A program made the position numbers and the translations under genes. Shown piece after piece: positions 62,600 through 64,000 of a stretch of DNA of 64,000 nucleotides (positions are counted from its first letter, which is position 1; each line of letters starts with the position of its first letter). This DNA is from Branchipolynoe longqiensis (taxonomy: Eukaryota > Annelida > Polychaeta > Phyllodocida > Polynoidae), in the NCBI GenBank assembly GCA_030323885.1, contig CM059194.1, positions 25,795,363-25,859,362 on the forward strand. The letters are read 5' to 3'. Below the pieces are notes generated by a model. That model did no database searches. It was not told where the DNA came from and saw only the letters and a program-made list of their open reading frames with translations.

Positions 62600-62874
62600 G
62601 CATTCTTTCTTTTCTTGTGTTCGGATACAACCTGACGTCGGTGCACTGCGTCGTGCTCATTAGGTTATCAAAGTATTGTTGCGTCAGTTTGCCGACTACG
62701 GCCGTTTTTCACGGACGCCCACTCTACATGCGATCGTCGCGACTGGCAAGAAAGGCGCGTCCAGATCGCATGACGTGAGGAGAGCTCGGCCCGGGTAAGA
62801 CGGACAAATAGTCTACTAATTATTGCATTATTAGCGCTCTAATCAGACGCTGCTAAGATTCTGTGTATGTTTGT
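62600..62874. other. CpG-rich interval, no gene recognised
   Basis: Contains CGATCGTCGCGACTGG and TCGCATGACGTGAGG. CpG is unusually frequent compared with the flanks, but no ORF is supported. Confidence 0.35.
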
Positions 62875-62925
62875 GGGTGGTGGTGGTGGTGGAGGGGGGA
62901 GGGGGGTAGGGGTGCGGGATCGGGG
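62875..62925. repeat. (GGT)n and G-rich tract
   Basis: GGTGGTGGTGGTGGTGGA then a G-rich run. Confidence 0.85.
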
Positions 62926-62949
62926 CCGCGCCCGTCTCTCTGCCGTTTT

Positions 62950-63070
62950 CAACCTAAGGTCAAAACACTACGGTAGTGCTTTCAACTTAAGTTCAAAACA
63001 CTACTGTTAAGTTCAATACACTACCCCTACGTACATCCAAAACACTACCCAAGTTCAAAACACTATCATA
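62950..63070. repeat. AAGTTCAAAACACTAC short repeats
   Basis: Five or six imperfect units spaced irregularly; the first pair (CAAAACACTACGGTAGTGCT) forms a small palindrome. Confidence 0.7.
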
Positions 63071-63116
63071 AGATGGCAGTTGGAGCTGTAAGTGTAATGT
63101 CGCAAAATGAAACCTA

Positions 63117-63172
63117 GTTTGGTTAGCGGGAGTTTTACGTCCTGGGAACATCTAAGGTCATATCAGGACACA
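63117..63172 (-). mobile_element. SINE-A 3' fragment
   Basis: GGGAGTTTTACGTCCTGGGA to GGTCATATCAGGAC; breaks at the start of a tandem array. Confidence 0.85.
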
Positions 63173-63545
63173 CATACTAGGTAGTATACGCTGATAGCAC
63201 TGTGGCATCTGCACCACATATTACTTAGTATACGCTGATGGTGCTGGGGCGATTTTGCCACATATTAGTAGTATACGCTGAAAGCACTGCGCCGTCTGCA
63301 CCACGTATTAGTATATGCTGATGGTGCTGTGGTACTGCACCACGTATTACTTAGTATACACTGATGGCGCTGGGGCGATTTTGTCACATATTAGTAGTAT
63401 ACGCTGAAAGCACTGCAGCGTCTGCACCACATATCAGTATATGCTGATGGTGCTGCGTCATCTGCACCACGTATTAGACTATGCTGATGGTGCTGCAGCA
63501 ACTGCACCAAGTATTACTATTAGACTACGCTGATGGTGCTGCGGT
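63173..63545. repeat. Tandem array, about 43 bp, TATACGCTGATGGTGCTG
   Basis: About nine units of variable length (TAGTATACGCTGATGGTGCT then GCGGCATCTGCACCACATATTA). A larger two-unit alternation is visible: GGGGCGATTTTGYCACATAT appears twice, 117 bp apart. Confidence 0.85.
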
Positions 63546-63547
63546 AT

Positions 63548-63672
63548 TTGATTGTTTGTTTGTTGTTGGTTTTGGCCTAGATACATCTATGGTCATCTCA
63601 GAATGGTTACTGACTTGTGACAGTGTACACTCATGGCGACTTTATAGTGATGTCCCACTGGGAGGACCAGAC
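63548..63672 (-). mobile_element. SINE-A 3' half
   Basis: TTGTTTGTTTGTTGTTGGTT to TCCCACTGGGAGGACCAG; truncated exactly where the next copy begins. Confidence 0.85.
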
Positions 63673-64000
63673 AGGATGTCCAAATGAGTTAGAGCGTCCG
63701 TCTCCCATGCTGGTAGATCATGGGGTCGTGGGTTCGAACCCTGGTCGAGTCAAACTAATGTCTTAAAAATTGATACTTGTCGCTTCCCTAGCCTGGCGCT
63801 CGGCATTATTAGGATAGGGCAAGGACTGGTTTGCTCAGTGTCAGGATAATGTGACTGAGTGGGATACCTGGTCATGGTGCCGGCAGCCTGATTTCCCAGT
63901 GGGACAGCACTTTAAAGTCACCATGAGTGTGCACTGTCACAAGTTGGTACCCGTCCTGATATGACCTTAGATATTGCTAGGACATAAAACAACAACAAAC
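63668..64000 (+). mobile_element. SINE-A, full length, at the window end
   Basis: CCAGACAGGATGTCCAAATG head, GGGTTCGAACCC B box, tail GACATAAAACAACAACAAAC. It is head-to-head with the preceding fragment; the end of the tail may lie outside the window. Confidence 0.95.

Noticed and set aside
62600..62874. CpG-island promoter
   Set aside because: CpG-rich but short, with no downstream ORF, exon signal or TATA/initiator that I could support.

Overview
This is eukaryotic intergenic DNA, most likely from a mollusc (probably a gastropod). I find no intact host protein-coding gene, no rRNA, no convincing functional tRNA gene, no CRISPR array and no bacterial-style operon. The mollusc call rests on two copies and one fragment of a tRNA-derived SINE whose body I recognise as widespread in molluscan genomes (SINE-D, 17.4, 35.4 and 52.0 kb). 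It also fits the many LINE reverse-transcriptase remnants, the (TA)n and GT-rich tracts and the absence of long ORFs outside tandem repeats. The species is not determined.

The window is a dense, nested repeat mosaic. (1) SINE-A is the dominant family, with about 38 copies or fragments on both strands. It has a tRNA-like head with A and B boxes, a body of about 260 bp, and a 3' end reading GACGTAAAAC followed by CAA-rich tail; truncation and target-site duplications indicate LINE-driven retroposition. (2) SINE-B (1.1, 7.8, 8.1, 49.1 kb), SINE-C (6.3, 19.2 kb), SINE-D and SINE-E (28.3 kb) have other tRNA-like heads. (3) Several 5'-truncated LINE 3' ends carry RT C-terminal coding remnants (5.4-6.2, 14.7-15.1, 46.8-47.3, 51.0-51.6, 54.6-54.9, 56.5-57.3 kb). 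(4) Non-autonomous DNA transposons include M1 (TIR TTAAAGCTGCATAGTCCGAT, about 410 bp, a dozen copies); a 'TGTCACAC' superfamily (13.6, 34.8, 52.1, 53.8, 60.3 kb); a TTAA-flanked composite (23.3-24.9 kb); a pogo/Tigger-like TA element (10.7 kb); and two 727-bp foldbacks (26.8 and 36.8 kb).

Between these lie tandem arrays with periods of 2 to 47 bp and longer, several strongly strand-asymmetric (polypyrimidine 43.9-44.8 kb, GT-rich 1.3-2.0 kb and 37.7-39.0 kb, AAGCC 62.0-62.6 kb). All very long ORFs in the window are stop-free shadows of such arrays.

Most worth a second look: (a) the TGTCACAC elements, which share ends and a central AACATGTYCAAAA motif while each interior is built from its own degenerate short word; (b) a 10-unit, 44-bp array at 41.19-41.61 kb carrying, unit after unit, an AGGTCA-N5-AGGTCA direct repeat (DR5), mostly also CACGTG, and TAATCC; (c) the two equal-length foldbacks with one palindromic core but different ends; (d) a 27-bp insertion with a perfect 11-bp target duplication and a second near-copy elsewhere in the window. 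Coordinates of element edges are by eye and usually good to a few bases when a TIR or TSD is quoted, otherwise to about 20 bases.
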